From Clostridia bacterium (GTDB lineage Bacteria; Bacillota; Clostridia; Oscillospirales; Acutalibacteraceae): DNA of 64,000 bases. Made by a program: the position numbers and the translations under genes. Every line of letters begins with the position of its first letter. Positions within the stretch are counted from its first letter, which is position 1. A model generated the notes under the pieces. The model saw only the letters and a list, made by a program, of their open reading frames with translations. It did not search any database and had not been told where the DNA came from. Below, in pieces: positions 37,714 to 47,505 of the stretch. The stretch lies in the NCBI GenBank assembly GCA_017403185.1, contig JAFQON010000019.1, positions 17,955 to 81,954 on the forward strand. The letters run 5' to 3'.

Positions 37714-37742
37714 CGGGGGCAGGTTGTTAAAACCTGCTCCCG
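37714..37742. terminator. Terminator between spo0A and the convergent secreted-protein genes
   Basis: CGGGGGCAGGTT (37714-37725) pairs with AACCTGCTCCCG (37731-37742); A-rich on the left and T-containing on the right, so it can serve both directions. Confidence 0.75.
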
Positions 37743-37747
37743 TGTGT

Positions 37748-38362
37748 TTAATCAAACAAGTTCATTATGAACTCAAGAATCGGAGTGATATCAAGCGAGA
37801 AGAACGGCAAATTGAAAACGCTGTCGTCAAGCTTGGTTGAAAGTATTTCTGCTTTTGTGGCTGAGAAATTGTCAAAATCTTCATTTGAAGTATCTATGAT
37901 TTTCAATTCATCGCCGATATAATAGTATCTTACAACCTCATTATTTTCGGTGAAATATTCATCAACCTTATAGGTCACTCCGTTAACGGTATCCTGATAT
38001 GTGCGTGAAAACTCTTCCTCGGGAAATTCCAAATTTTTAAACTCTGACAAAAAGTCGGGAAGCTCAAGACCTTCCTGTTTGATATGGAAGAAAGGCAATT
38101 TGAGCAAATATAAATAAGCGGTGTCGTTTTTGCAGATTAATTTTAAATCAATGCCTTCAACGCTTGCTTCCATTGCCATTTTTCCGTCTTTATAGTATAT
38201 GGTGGATTCGGAAGAATAGCCTTCTCCTCTTGTAGTGATGCGCATGGAAATCCCGTCTTTAAGCATTTGCTCAGCCTTGAGCTCGTCAAAGCCCGAGGCA
38301 CATACCGAAAAGGCAGATAAAATGAGAATTAACGAAAGAATTACAGATAAAAATTTTTTCAT
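37748..38362 (-). CDS. Secreted protein of unknown function, paralogue 2
   Basis: A 204-residue protein with a signal peptide (KKFLSVILSLILILSAFSVC). The mature part is beta-strand-like and ends in a hydrophobic stretch (LDITPILEFIMNLF). It shares with the upstream gene a central block, DTVNGVTYKVDEYFTENNEV then YYYIGDELKII, and the FxLDITP-type end. I do not recognise the family; the strand pattern recalls LolA/DUF6612-like lipid-binding folds, a weak guess. A Cys near the signal peptide end (SVCASG) might allow lipidation, but the lipobox is poor. It lies 34 bases after its paralogue, probably in one operon. Confidence 0.7.
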   Translation of the reverse strand: MKKFLSVILSLILILSAFSVCASGFDELKAEQMLKDGISMRITTRGEGYSSESTIYYKDGKMAMEASVEGIDLKLICKNDTAYLYLLKLPFFHIKQEGLELPDFLSEFKNLEFPEEEFSRTYQDTVNGVTYKVDEYFTENNEVVRYYYIGDELKIIDTSNEDFDNFSATKAEILSTKLDDSVFNLPFFSLDITPILEFIMNLFD

Positions 38363-38395
38363 AATTCAAAACCTCGTTTCATCGTAAGGTGCGGA

Positions 38396-39079
38396 TTACG
38401 CCGTTAATGCTGAGCCGAGAAGTGCCACGAAAAGCCACTGAAGGACGGGTGTCACATCGAATGCAAGAGCGGGCACTTCAAAGAATGCTTCGTCGGTATC
38501 GAATGTGATTTCGTCAAAATATGTGTACTGAACGGATTTTGTTGAGGCATTTTCAACCTTGAGAATCTTGAGGTCGTCGCCTTTGTAATAGAATTTGCTT
38601 GTTACAACCTCTCTGTCGTTATATTCTTCAACAACATATTCAACGCCGTCAACCGTTTCGTTGTAGGTGTCAATATACTGAATGAAGCCCTGAGTGAGGT
38701 TAGCAGCTTTGGCAACAAGTGAAAGGATATCAGCCTTTTCGGGGATTTTGATATCAAGCTTAACATAAATAAAGGGTAAAACGGGTGTGAAAGCATAAAC
38801 GCCGTCGTCATTTGCAACAACTCTCACGGGGATGAAGCCGTTGTCAACCTGATAAGCAATTTCGTTATCCTTAACGGCAACCGTGTTTGAGGGGTTTTTG
38901 CCCAGGAAGCTGAAAATGGTTGACTGACCCGAGGTGAAGGTTACGCTGAACTCTTCCTTTGACTCAAGGCCGCCGAGCAGAGCGTCTGTTTTGGGGGTGT
39001 CTGCAGCGAATGCGCTGACCGAGAAAAGCGACACTGCAAGGATGACTGCAGCGAGGATGATGCTTAATGTTTTTTTCAT
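38396..39079 (-). CDS. Secreted protein of unknown function, paralogue 1
   Basis: A 227-residue protein with a clear signal peptide (KKTLSIILAAVILAVSLFSV, cleavage likely after AFA). It is homologous to the next gene through YNETVDGVEYVVEEYNDREV followed by KFYYKGDDLKIL and the final FDVTPVLQWLFVALLG. The hydrophobic end might be a membrane-associating helix. Function unknown. It is first in a two-gene operon with its own promoter and a good ribosome site (AAAGGAGG). The neighbouring spo0A is convergent, so a sporulation link is not implied. Confidence 0.7.
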   Translation of the reverse strand: MKKTLSIILAAVILAVSLFSVSAFAADTPKTDALLGGLESKEEFSVTFTSGQSTIFSFLGKNPSNTVAVKDNEIAYQVDNGFIPVRVVANDDGVYAFTPVLPFIYVKLDIKIPEKADILSLVAKAANLTQGFIQYIDTYNETVDGVEYVVEEYNDREVVTSKFYYKGDDLKILKVENASTKSVQYTYFDEITFDTDEAFFEVPALAFDVTPVLQWLFVALLGSALTA

Positions 39080-39102
39080 AGCGATTGCCTCCTTTTTCTT
39101 TC

Positions 39103-39131
39103 ATTTTACCATATATTTGTCTATAATTCAA
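39103..39131 (-). promoter_or_regulatory. SigA-type promoter for the paralogous secreted-protein operon
   Basis: Minus strand TTGAAT (39126-39131), 17 bases, TAAAAT (39103-39108). Confidence 0.6.
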
Positions 39132-39256
39132 TAAAAATAAATCATTTGATTTGAAAAAATGATTTGTATTACGCATATTATATAAGGCTTGCAAGGTCTG
39201 ATGTTCAGATAAAAGATAATATTGAACAGATAATAAATAATAATTAAAGAAGTAGC

Positions 39257-39318
39257 GGCGACCCTGTGCGGTCGCCCGAAAAAATGCAAAAATCAAGGGC
39301 AGCCACATAGGGCTGCCC
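39257..39318 (-). terminator. Two hairpins after hemW
   Basis: On the minus strand GGGCAGCC/GGCTGCCC (39297-39318), then TTGATTTTTGCATTTTTT, then GGCGACC/GGTCGCC (39257-39276). The first acts as the hemW terminator; the second resembles the hairpin after dnaJ. Confidence 0.6.
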
Positions 39319-39345
39319 GCAGAGTAAAATATTCACAAAACTCCG

Positions 39346-40437
39346 TTATATAATATGGCTTATTACCGAATTTGAAACAAGAAAACCGTTAACCGTGAGT
39401 GAAATACCGTTGCTGTCAACGGTCACAAGCCCGTGCTTTTCAAGCTCTTTTGCATTGCGGATTGTTTTTTCGGGCAGAGGATGACCGAATCTTTCTTTGA
39501 ATCTTTCAAAATTCAGCCCTTCGCAAAGACGCAGCGCAAGCATGATATATTCCTCTTCATCGCCGCCGAAGCCGTCATCAACGGGCGGCTTTCCGCTTAT
39601 GAAGCCGTCAATGCTGCGCTCGTAATAAAATCTTTTGCCGTCTTTGAATGAGTGCGCCGCCGCACCGATGCCGAGGTATTCCTCACACCTCCAATATTTC
39701 AGATTATGGCGGCTTTCAAAGCCCTTTTTTGAGAAATTGGAAATCTCATACTGATAAAATCCCGCTTTCTCAAGAAGCGAAACCGCCGATAAATACAAAT
39801 CGCAGGTTGCATCCTCATCGGGAAGCGTGAGGGTGTTTTTTATTTTGTAAAACGGAGTGCCTTCCTCAATTTTAAGGATGTATGCGCTCACATGGCTTGC
39901 ACCCGAGCTTTTGCAAAATTCCACAGATTTTTCAAGGTTTTCCGCCGTCTGAAAGGGAATTCCGAGCATCAAATCAAGCGAAATATTCTCAATTCCCGCT
40001 TTCTTTGCCCGTTCAATCGCCCTTTTAACATCGTCACAGCCGCTGCGCCTGCCGAGAATTTTTCTTTCGGCATCATCGGCGCTCTGCAGCCCCATTGAAA
40101 TCCTGTTTACGCCGCTTTTTGCGATAACAGAAAAATCAAATGTCGAATTCACACCGCCTGTGTCCGACGGATTGCATTCGAGAGTCACTTCGCAGCAGGG
40201 AGTGCGGTTTATATGCGAGAGGATTTTTGCAATGTTCTCCGAACCGATGAGCGAGGGCGTGCCGCCGCCGAAATAGACTGTGTCATAAACTCCGCCTGCT
40301 CTGTCGATTTCTCTGCAAAGCGCATCAACATAGCGGTCAACGGTGCCGCTTTGAGGCGATACGGAGTAAAAATCGCAATAGGGGCATTTGCCGTTGCAAA
40401 AGGGAATGTGAAGATATAAGCCGATCGGATTAGTCAT
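39346..40437 (-). CDS. hemW: Heme chaperone HemW (radical SAM, HemN-like)
   Basis: A 363-residue radical SAM protein. [17 protein letters not shown] has the C-x3-C-x2-C cluster motif, followed by [12 protein letters not shown] (SAM binding) and [17 protein letters not shown]. It is shorter than HemN and lacks the HemN N-terminal extension, so a heme-trafficking HemW is the better name than coproporphyrinogen dehydrogenase. The start ATG 40437 lies within the last codons of lepA and has no clear ribosome site, implying translational coupling. lepA-hemW is a common Firmicute pair. Confidence 0.9.
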   Translation of the reverse strand: MTNPIGLYLHIPFCNGKCPYCDFYSVSPQSGTVDRYVDALCREIDRAGGVYDTVYFGGGTPSLIGSENIAKILSHINRTPCCEVTLECNPSDTGGVNSTFDFSVIAKSGVNRISMGLQSADDAERKILGRRSGCDDVKRAIERAKKAGIENISLDLMLGIPFQTAENLEKSVEFCKSSGASHVSAYILKIEEGTPFYKIKNTLTLPDEDATCDLYLSAVSLLEKAGFYQYEISNFSKKGFESRHNLKYWRCEEYLGIGAAAHSFKDGKRFYYERSIDGFISGKPPVDDGFGGDEEEYIMLALRLCEGLNFERFKERFGHPLPEKTIRNAKELEKHGLVTVDSNGISLTVNGFLVSNSVISHII

Positions 40438-42244
40438 TGTCATCAAGCTTGAGGACTGCCATAAATGCCTCCTGAGGCACCTCAACCGTGCCGAAGTGGC
40501 GCATCCTCTTTTTACCTTCCTTCTGCTTTTCAAGCAGCTTTTTCTTACGGGTAATGTCACCGCCGTAGCACTTTGCAAGCACATCCTTGCGCATCGCCTT
40601 AACGGTTTCGCGGGCAATAATCTTGCCGCCTATGCCTATCTGAATGGGGATTTCAAACATCTGACGGGGGATATGCTCCTTGAGCTTTTCGGCAATCTTT
40701 CTTGCTTTTGAATAAGCCTTTTCGGCGTGGATTATGAACGAAAGAGCATCAACAATATCGCCGTTGAGAAGCACATCAAGCTTGACAAGATTGGATTTTC
40801 TGTAGTCCGAGATTTCGTAGTCAAATGAAGCATAGCCCCTTGTTCTTGATTTGAGAGAATCAAAGAAGTCATAGATGATTTCGTTGAGGGGCAGCTCATA
40901 GTGAATGTCAACACGGTCGGGAGTGATGTAGTCCATGTTTTTGAAAACGCCTCGTCTGTCCTGGCACAAATCCATAATTGTGCCCACATATTCCGTGGGG
41001 GCATAGATATGAGCGTTTGTGAAGGGCTCCTCGCAGCTTGCGATTGTTGCGGGGTCGGGGTAATGCGTGGGGTTGTCAATCTCAATCATCGTACCGTCGG
41101 TGAGGTTGATTTTATAGATAACGCTGGGGATTGTTGTTACAAGGTCAAGGTCATATTCTCTTTCAAGACGCTCCTGAATGATTTCAAGGTGGAGCAGACC
41201 GAGGAAGCCGCAGCGGAAGCCGAAGCCGAGTGCGCCCGAGGTTTCGGGCTCATAGGTGAGGGCGGCATCGTTGAGCTGAAGCTTTTCAAGCGCATCACGA
41301 AGGTTTTCATAATCCGCACCGTCTGCGGGGTAAACGCCGCAGTAAACCATGGGGTTAACCTTTCTGTAGCCGGGCAGAGGCTCTGAAGCGGGGTTCTCGG
41401 CGGTTGTTACCGTGTCACCCACACGGGCATCGGCAACGGTTTTGATTGACGCCGTGATGTATCCTACCTCGCCTGCGGTAAGCTCGCTGCAGGGCTCGGG
41501 CAGAGTAGCTCTCATGTATCCCGTTTCAACAACGGTGAATTCTGCGCCCGTTGCCATCATTCTCATTGTGTCGCCGGGCTTGATTTTGCCCTCTTTGATT
41601 CTCACATATACAATAACGCCCTTGTAGCTGTCATAAACCGAGTCAAAGATAAGCGCACGCAGCGGCAAATTATCGTCTGCCACGGGGGCGGGGATATCCT
41701 TAACGATTTTTTCAAGCACCTGCTCAACATTAAGGCCCGTTTTTGCCGATACTCTCGGAGCCTCGGAGCAGTCAAGGCCTATAACATCCTCAACCTCTGC
41801 GGCGACTCTGTCGGGGTCTGCCGAGGGGAGGTCGATTTTGTTTATTACGGGCACAAGCTCAAGGTCGTGGTCAAGAGCAAGGTAGGTGTTTGCAAGGGTC
41901 TGCGCTTCAACGCCCTGAGAGGCATCAATAATCAGCACCGCACCCTCACACGCCGCAAGCGAGCGTGAAACCTCATAGTTGAAGTCAACATGGCCCGGGG
42001 TGTCAATGAGATTGAGCACATATTCCTCGCCGTCATTTGCAACATAGTTGAGCTTAACGGCGTGAGCCTTGATTGTGATTCCTCTTTCTCTTTCAAGGTC
42101 CATTTTGTCAAGAAGCTGAGCGGTCATGTCACGCAGCGCAACGGACTTCGTTTTTTCAAGCAGCCTGTCGGCAAGGGTTGACTTGCCGTGGTCAATATGC
42201 GCTATAATTGAAAAATTTCTGATTTTATCCTTTGAAACAGCCAA
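40430..42244 (-). CDS. lepA: Elongation factor 4 (LepA, back-translocating GTPase)
   Basis: A 604-residue translational GTPase. G1 is [14 protein letters not shown] near residues 15-28, G3 is [19 protein letters not shown]4 is [10 protein letters not shown], and the LepA-specific C-terminal domain with [13 protein letters not shown] is present. It starts with TTG (42244), with AAGGAG 9 bases upstream. The length is normal. It helps ribosomes under ionic or temperature stress. It heads a two-gene operon with hemW. Confidence 0.97.
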   Translation of the reverse strand: MAVSKDKIRNFSIIAHIDHGKSTLADRLLEKTKSVALRDMTAQLLDKMDLERERGITIKAHAVKLNYVANDGEEYVLNLIDTPGHVDFNYEVSRSLAACEGAVLIIDASQGVEAQTLANTYLALDHDLELVPVINKIDLPSADPDRVAAEVEDVIGLDCSEAPRVSAKTGLNVEQVLEKIVKDIPAPVADDNLPLRALIFDSVYDSYKGVIVYVRIKEGKIKPGDTMRMMATGAEFTVVETGYMRATLPEPCSELTAGEVGYITASIKTVADARVGDTVTTAENPASEPLPGYRKVNPMVYCGVYPADGADYENLRDALEKLQLNDAALTYEPETSGALGFGFRCGFLGLLHLEIIQERLEREYDLDLVTTIPSVIYKINLTDGTMIEIDNPTHYPDPATIASCEEPFTNAHIYAPTEYVGTIMDLCQDRRGVFKNMDYITPDRVDIHYELPLNEIIYDFFDSLKSRTRGYASFDYEISDYRKSNLVKLDVLLNGDIVDALSFIIHAEKAYSKARKIAEKLKEHIPRQMFEIPIQIGIGGKIIARETVKAMRKDVLAKCYGGDITRKKKLLEKQKEGKKRMRHFGTVEVPQEAFMAVLKLDDND

Positions 42245-42289
42245 TTTATTTTTCTCCTTGGTTATAATTAGAATATTACATACATAATT

Positions 42290-42318
42290 AATATACCAAA
42301 TAATAAAAAGAAGGTCAA
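42290..42318 (-). promoter_or_regulatory. SigA-type promoter for lepA-hemW
   Basis: Minus strand TTGACC (42313-42318), 17 bases, TATATT (42290-42295). Confidence 0.7.
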
Positions 42319-42344
42319 GAAGTTTTTATTTCGGAATTGATAAG

Positions 42345-42510
42345 TGATGTAAGTGAATAATGAAGAGTGAATAATGAATAATTATGGGTCTGCGACGCTT
42401 ATTATATTCGGGCAAGGGCAGAGCCCTTCCGAAATTTTTCATTCTTCATTATTAATTTTTCATTTAAAATGGTCATAGGCGAAGCCTGTCCGAAACTTTG
42501 CACTTAACAA
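42345..42510. repeat. Mosaic hairpin repeat between lepA and alr
   Basis: This covers most of the 340-base gap. A short-period module (AGTGAATAATGAATAATTA-like) is followed by GGGTCTGCGACGCTTATTAT and a hairpin AAGGGC/GCCCTT ending TCCGAAA, then TTCATTATTAATTTTTCATT. A second hairpin, ATAGGC/GCCTGT with TCCGAAA, follows at about 42470-42495. The first stem differs from the common ATAGGC/GCCTAT stem yet stays paired. Confidence 0.75.
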
Positions 42511-42523
42511 CTTCCTGCGGCAG

Positions 42524-42552
42524 TTGACAAAACTATATAATTGAATTATACT
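42524..42552 (+). promoter_or_regulatory. SigA-type promoter for alr
   Basis: TTGACA (42524-42529), 17 bases, TATACT (42547-42552). Confidence 0.85.
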
Positions 42553-42586
42553 AAAACCATCTATGGATATTATCAGGCGGTGAATT

Positions 42587-43732
42587 ATGCAGAAATCATT
42601 AAAATTTCACAGAAGCTTTGCAAGGATTGATTTGTCGGCGGTCAAAAACAACTTTGATGCGCTCGCAAATCTTCTTCAGCCGGGGGTCAAGACAATGGCG
42701 ATTGTCAAAGCCAATGCCTACGGTCACGGTGCAGTGCGTGTTGCGAAGGCTCTTGAAAACCGGGCGGATTATTTTGCCGTTGCCGATATTCAGGAGGCTC
42801 TTGAACTGCGTGAAAACGGCATAAACAACCCCATTCTGATTCTGTCTTACACAAGCACCTATCACTACGAGGAGCTTATCGAAAACTCGATTATTCCCAC
42901 CGTATACAATTATGCGGATGCCGTCAAGCTCTCGCAGACCGCCGTTGAGATGTCAAAAAAAGCGGTTATCCATATCGCCGTTGACACGGGCATGAATCGC
43001 ATCGGCTTTAAAGATAATGAAGAAAGTGCGGATATCGTCAAAAAGATATCGGAGCTTCCGAACATTGAAATTGAGGGGATTTTCACCCACTTTGCCTGTG
43101 CCGATTGCATGGATAAATCCTTTGTTGCCGTGCAGAAGCAGAGATTTGATGATTTTATTTCTTCTCTTGAAGAAAGAGGACTTTGTATTCCCGTGAAGCA
43201 TTGCTGCAATTCAGCCGCAACCATTGACTGCGACAGCCATTACGATATGGTCAGAATGGGCATTGCGCTCTACGGGCTTTACCCCTCGGATGAGGTTATG
43301 CGTGATAAGGTTGAGCTTGAGCCTGCAATGGAGGTTGTCAGCCGTATTATTCACATCAAGGATGTTGAGGCGGGCGAGGGCATCGGCTACGGTCACGCCT
43401 ATGTCACCCCCGAAAAACGCAAAATCGCAACCGTGTGCATCGGCTATGCCGACGGCTACAACAGAGCCTTTTCAAACAAGGGCGTTGTGCTTGTCAGCGG
43501 CAAGCGTGCGAAGGTGGTCGGCAGAGTGTGCATGGACCAGATAATGATTGACATAACGGGCATCGACGGCGCAAATGTGGGTGACCAGGTTATCATCATG
43601 GGCAGGCAGAAGGGCGAAAGGCTCACCGCAGAGGAGCTTGGCGAGATGTGCGGCAGCTTCAATTATGAGATGATTTGCACCTTTATGCCGAGAGTCAACA
43701 AAATCTATTACGAAAACGGAAAAATGGTTTAA
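42587..43732 (+). CDS. alr: Alanine racemase
   Basis: A 381-residue fold-type III PLP enzyme that supplies D-alanine for peptidoglycan. The cofactor lysine is in AIVKANAYGHGAVRV near residue 41; MRMGIALYGLYPS-type sequence (VRMGIALYGLYPS) and the second catalytic Tyr in GEGIGYGHAYVTP are present; VGRVCMDQIMID is standard. It starts at ATG 42587 with GGCGGTG upstream, has its own consensus promoter, and ends in a strong terminator, so it is monocistronic. Confidence 0.97.
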   Translation: MQKSLKFHRSFARIDLSAVKNNFDALANLLQPGVKTMAIVKANAYGHGAVRVAKALENRADYFAVADIQEALELRENGINNPILILSYTSTYHYEELIENSIIPTVYNYADAVKLSQTAVEMSKKAVIHIAVDTGMNRIGFKDNEESADIVKKISELPNIEIEGIFTHFACADCMDKSFVAVQKQRFDDFISSLEERGLCIPVKHCCNSAATIDCDSHYDMVRMGIALYGLYPSDEVMRDKVELEPAMEVVSRIIHIKDVEAGEGIGYGHAYVTPEKRKIATVCIGYADGYNRAFSNKGVVLVSGKRAKVVGRVCMDQIMIDITGIDGANVGDQVIIMGRQKGERLTAEELGEMCGSFNYEMICTFMPRVNKIYYENGKMV

Positions 43733-43758
43733 AAAAGGCGGGATTTCCCGCCTTTTTT
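43731..43758 (+). terminator. Terminator of alr
   Basis: AAAAAAGGCGGG and CCCGCCTTTTTT with a 4-base loop, overlapping the stop codon. Confidence 0.9.
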
Positions 43759-43760
43759 CA

Positions 43761-43950
43761 GTGTAAAGTGCAAAGTTCAAAGTGCAAAGTGCAAAGTTGA
43801 GGATAGGCTTCGTCTATGACCTTTTTTGAGTGCAAAGTTCAAAGTGCAGAGTGCAAAGTTTCGGATAGGCTTCGCCCATGACCGAATATAATAAGTTTTG
43901 CAGACCCATAATTATTCATTATTCACTATTCATTTTTCACTATTCACTTT
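43761..43950. repeat. Mosaic hairpin repeat between alr and hrcA
   Basis: Several GTGCAAAGT/TCAAAGT short-period tracts alternate with two hairpins (GGATAGGCTTCGTCTATGAC near 43801 and TCGGATAGGCTTCGCCCATG near 43861), then a TTCATTATTCACT tract. The segment 43817-43885 recurs at 63837-63905 with 68 of 69 bases identical in direct orientation. Confidence 0.8.
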
Positions 43951-44006
43951 GAAACGCCGTTCACAGAAAATTCTTACATTTTAACAAAGTGTTTACAATT
44001 GAAATA

Positions 44007-44035
44007 TTGACAAAAGCGATTTGTTGGAGTATATT
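44007..44035 (+). promoter_or_regulatory. SigA-type promoter for hrcA-grpE-dnaK-dnaJ
   Basis: TTGACA (44007-44012), 17 bases, TATATT (44030-44035). The predicted start point falls just before the CIRCE element. Confidence 0.85.
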
Positions 44036-44046
44036 ATTGACAGTGG

Positions 44047-44084
44047 TTAGCACTCAAAAGCAAAGAGTGCTAAAATTAGCACTC
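44047..44084 (+). promoter_or_regulatory. CIRCE operator (HrcA site) with an extra half-site
   Basis: TTAGCACTC-N9-GAGTGCTAA at 44047-44073 is a perfect CIRCE. Two bases later TTAGCACTC occurs again (44076-44084), so the middle half-site can also pair with the third. Confidence 0.95.
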
Positions 44085-44103
44085 GGCAAAGAAGGTGTGG
44101 CAG

Positions 44104-45126
44104 GTGTCAGAGCTCAGCGAGAGAAAAAAGCAGATTTTGGCGGCGGTTGTTGAGCAGTATATCAAAACGGGCGAGCCGATAGGCTCAAAGGAGCTGATTG
44201 CCCTCACGGGCATGACGGTTTCATCCGCAACCGTGCGTAATGAGATGAGCGACCTTGCCGCTATGGGCTACCTTGAGCAGCCCCACACCTCGGCGGGCAG
44301 AGTTCCTTCTCAGGCGGGCTACAGATATTATGTTGATAATCTTATGAAGCCCCGTGAGATTGACGAGCTTAACCGCAGGATGCTCGAAGCGGGCATTTCC
44401 TCAGCGGTGGGTGACCCCGAAAGGCTTATTGCTCAGGCGGGCGAGGTGCTTGCGGATTTGACGAAGTGTGCGTGCATATCAACCGCACCCGGCGGCGAAG
44501 CGATGCTTATACGCAGAATTGAGCTTGTGCCTGTCGGCGTTCACTCGGCAATGCTTGTGCTGCTCACATCGAACGGCATTCTCAAAAGCAGGCTTTGCAG
44601 GCTTGACTGTGAGCTTACGGCGAGAGTCTGCGAGCAGTTTTATAACATCGTTCAGTCCTGCATAATCGGTAAACCCGCATCGGATATCAGCGTTGCGTCA
44701 ATGCAGACGGTTGCCGCTTCGGTTGACGGCGATGTTTTTGCAATGCTTCCGCTTATGGCGGCTGTGTGTGAGCTTGCAAAGAGCACATCCACCTCACGCA
44801 TAATGGTCGGCGGCAGCTCAAATCTCTTCTCAAGCTACGGCAGGGATGCTCTTGAATTGCTTGAATTTCTTAACAAAAGAGAGCCGATATCGGCTGTTCT
44901 CGGCGGCGCAACGGAGCCGATTAATGTTAAAATCGGCAAAGAAAATATTTACCGTCAGCTTGAAAATTCAAGCGTAATCGTGGCAAAATATTCCGTGGGC
45001 GGCAGCGATTCGGGCACAATCGGCTTAATCGGCCCCACCCGTATGGATTATGAAAACATAATTCCCAGTGTAAAATATCTTACAAATCTTGTCGGCACGC
45101 TTATAACGCAGGCGATAGAGGAGTAG
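44104..45126 (+). CDS. hrcA: Heat-inducible transcription repressor HrcA
   Basis: A 340-residue repressor that binds CIRCE and is kept active by GroEL. The N-terminal winged helix contains EQYIKTGEPIGSKELIA and SSATVRNEMSDLAAMGYLEQ, then HTSAGRVPSQAGYRYYVD, all diagnostic; a GAF-like domain follows. GTG 44104 is chosen because AGAAGG lies 8 bases upstream; the in-frame GTG at 44095 overlaps that site. It represses its own operon. Confidence 0.95.
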   Translation: MSELSERKKQILAAVVEQYIKTGEPIGSKELIALTGMTVSSATVRNEMSDLAAMGYLEQPHTSAGRVPSQAGYRYYVDNLMKPREIDELNRRMLEAGISSAVGDPERLIAQAGEVLADLTKCACISTAPGGEAMLIRRIELVPVGVHSAMLVLLTSNGILKSRLCRLDCELTARVCEQFYNIVQSCIIGKPASDISVASMQTVAASVDGDVFAMLPLMAAVCELAKSTSTSRIMVGGSSNLFSSYGRDALELLEFLNKREPISAVLGGATEPINVKIGKENIYRQLENSSVIVAKYSVGGSDSGTIGLIGPTRMDYENIIPSVKYLTNLVGTLITQAIEE

Positions 45127-45139
45127 AAAGGATAGAATA

Positions 45140-45634
45140 ATGAAGAAAGAAAAGAAAAAGCCCGAAGCGGTTGAAGAGGAAGCGGTTGAAACTGCCGAAT
45201 CAAAGCTGCAGAAGGAGCTTGACGAAAAGAACGAGCAGTTTTTGAGGCTCTGCGCAGAGTATGATAACTTCCGCAAGCGTTCAACCAAAGAAAAGCAGGA
45301 TATTTATTCATCGTCGCAGGCGGAGGTAATCAAGGAATTGCTTCCCGTGCTTGATAATTTTGACAGAGCGGCAAGCAATAAGGATTGCAGCTTTGAGGAT
45401 TATCAGAAGGGCATCGACCTTATTTTCAATCAGTTTGGCGAAATTCTCAAAAAGCTTAAGGTTGAAAGCTTCGGCGAGAGGGGCGATGAATTTGACCCCA
45501 ACATCCACAATGCGGTCATGACCGTTGAGGATGACGAGCTGGGCGAGAATGTTATCGCAACCGTGTTCTCAAAAGGCTATAAAATGGGCGACAGAATTAT
45601 CAGAGAAGCTGTTGTTCAGGTTGCAAATTCATAA
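45140..45634 (+). CDS. grpE: GrpE nucleotide exchange factor
   Basis: A 164-residue DnaK co-chaperone. An acidic N terminus (EAVEEEAVETAES) leads into the long coiled coil with RLCAEYDNFRKRSTKEKQ, then the beta domain with FGERGDEFDPNIHNAVMTVE and the end YKMGDRIIREAVVQVAN, as in all GrpE. It lies 13 bases after hrcA and 34 before dnaK. It drives ADP release from DnaK. Confidence 0.96.
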   Translation: MKKEKKKPEAVEEEAVETAESKLQKELDEKNEQFLRLCAEYDNFRKRSTKEKQDIYSSSQAEVIKELLPVLDNFDRAASNKDCSFEDYQKGIDLIFNQFGEILKKLKVESFGERGDEFDPNIHNAVMTVEDDELGENVIATVFSKGYKMGDRIIREAVVQVANS

Positions 45635-45668
45635 ATAATTTTGTATTCATTATAGGAGGATATTTATT

Positions 45669-47492
45669 ATGGCAAAGGTAATCGGTATTGACTTAGGTAC
45701 AACAAACTCATGCGTAGCAGTTATCGAAGGCGGCGAGCCCGTAGTTATCGCTAACGCAGAAGGCGCAAGAACAACTCCCTCTGTTGTTGCTTTCGGCAAA
45801 ACAGGCGAGAGAATGGTTGGTCAGGTTGCAAAGAGACAGGCTATCACCAACCCCGACAGAACAATCGCATCAATCAAAAGACAGATGGGCTCGGATTACA
45901 AGGTAACCGTTGACGACAAGAAGTATACCCCGCAGGAAATCTCGGCTATGATTCTTCAGAAGCTCAAGACAGATGCAGAGGCATATCTCGGCGACAAGGT
46001 AACAGAGGCTGTTATCACCGTTCCCGCTTATTTCACAGACGCTCAGCGTCAGGCAACCAAGGATGCAGGCAAGATTGCAGGCCTTGAAGTAAAGAGAATC
46101 ATCAATGAGCCCACAGCAGCGGCTCTTGCATACGGCATTGATAAGGAAACCGACCAGAAGGTTATGGTTTATGACCTTGGCGGCGGCACCTTTGATGTTT
46201 CAATCATCGAAATGGGCGACGGCGTTCAGGAGGTTCTTGCAACCGCAGGTAACAACCGTCTCGGCGGTGACGACTTTGACCAGAGAGTTATCAACTGGCT
46301 TGCAGACAGCTTCAAGGCTGAGCAGGGTGTTGACCTCAGAGGCGACAAAATGGCTATGCAGCGCCTTAAGGAAGCTGCAGAAAAGGCTAAGATTGAGCTT
46401 TCGGGTGTTACAACCTCAAACATCAGCCTTCCCTTCATCACTGCTGATGCAACAGGCCCCAAGCATCTTGAAATGACTCTCACAAGAGCAAAGTTCAACG
46501 AGCTCACTGCAGACCTTGTTGATGCAACAATGACTCCCGTTCGTCAGGCAATGAAGGATTCGGGTCTGAGCACGGGCGAAATTGATAAGGTGCTCATGGT
46601 CGGCGGTTCATCAAGAATTCCCGCCGTTCAGGAAGCTGTCAAGAAGTTCATGGGCGCAGAGCCCTTCAAGGGCATTAACCCCGACGAATGCGTTGCAATG
46701 GGTGCAGCTCTTCAGGCAGGCGTTCTCGGCGGCGAGGTTAAGGGCCTTCTTCTTCTCGATGTTACTCCGCTTTCACTCGGCATTGAAACCATGGGCGGCA
46801 TCAGCACAAAGATTATTGACAGAAACACAACAATCCCCGTTAAGAAGAGCCAGATCTTCTCAACTGCAGCCGACAATCAGCCCTCAGTTGAGGTTCATGT
46901 TCTTCAGGGTGAAAGAGAATTCGCAAGGGATAACAAAACTCTCGGCGTGTTCCATCTTGACGGCATCATGCCCGCACCCAGAGGAATTCCTCAGATTGAA
47001 GTTACATTTGATATAGACGCAAACGGCATCGTTCATGTTTCGGCAAAGGATCTCGGCACTCAGAAGGAGCAGTCAATCAATATCACCTCATCAACAAATA
47101 TGAGCAAGGAGGATATCGAAAAGGCTGTTGCAGATGCAGAGAAGTTTGCTCAGGAGGATAAGGAACGCCGTGAAAGCGTTGACACACGCAACGCTGCTGA
47201 CCAGATGGTTTATCAGTGTGAAAAGCTCATGAGCGAAAACGGCGACAAGTTCAGCGATGACGAAAAGGCAGGCGTTAACGAAAAGATTGATGCTCTCAAG
47301 GAAGCTCTTAAGGGCGAGGACATCAACCTTATCAAGTCCCGTCAGGATGAGCTCACCGCAAAGTTCCACGAGGTATCAGAGAAGCTCTACAAGGCAGCCG
47401 CTGAGGCAGCTCAGGCTCAGCAGGGCGCAGCCGACGGCACAGAGGGCTACACAGAAGCAAACTACACGGATTTTGATGAAAACAATCAGTAA
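45669..47492 (+). CDS. dnaK: Chaperone DnaK (Hsp70)
   Basis: A 607-residue Hsp70. The N-terminal [26 protein letters not shown] and [11 protein letters not shown] mark the ATPase domain; [17 protein letters not shown] marks the linker and start of the substrate domain; a helical lid and a Gln/Ala-rich tail follow. The short Firmicute form lacks the loop found in proteobacterial DnaK. The ribosome site AGGAGGA is strong and codon choice is biased, consistent with high expression. Regulated by CIRCE. Confidence 0.98.
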   Translation: MAKVIGIDLGTTNSCVAVIEGGEPVVIANAEGARTTPSVVAFGKTGERMVGQVAKRQAITNPDRTIASIKRQMGSDYKVTVDDKKYTPQEISAMILQKLKTDAEAYLGDKVTEAVITVPAYFTDAQRQATKDAGKIAGLEVKRIINEPTAAALAYGIDKETDQKVMVYDLGGGTFDVSIIEMGDGVQEVLATAGNNRLGGDDFDQRVINWLADSFKAEQGVDLRGDKMAMQRLKEAAEKAKIELSGVTTSNISLPFITADATGPKHLEMTLTRAKFNELTADLVDATMTPVRQAMKDSGLSTGEIDKVLMVGGSSRIPAVQEAVKKFMGAEPFKGINPDECVAMGAALQAGVLGGEVKGLLLLDVTPLSLGIETMGGISTKIIDRNTTIPVKKSQIFSTAADNQPSVEVHVLQGEREFARDNKTLGVFHLDGIMPAPRGIPQIEVTFDIDANGIVHVSAKDLGTQKEQSINITSSTNMSKEDIEKAVADAEKFAQEDKERRESVDTRNAADQMVYQCEKLMSENGDKFSDDEKAGVNEKIDALKEALKGEDINLIKSRQDELTAKFHEVSEKLYKAAAEAAQAQQGAADGTEGYTEANYTDFDENNQ

Positions 47493-47505
47493 GGGGTAAA
47501 TTCTC

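Noticed and set aside
43761-43860. Iterons or a replication origin made of GTGCAAAGT tracts
   Set aside because: The tracts recur at several dispersed sites next to hairpins, with no initiator gene or clustered DnaA boxes.
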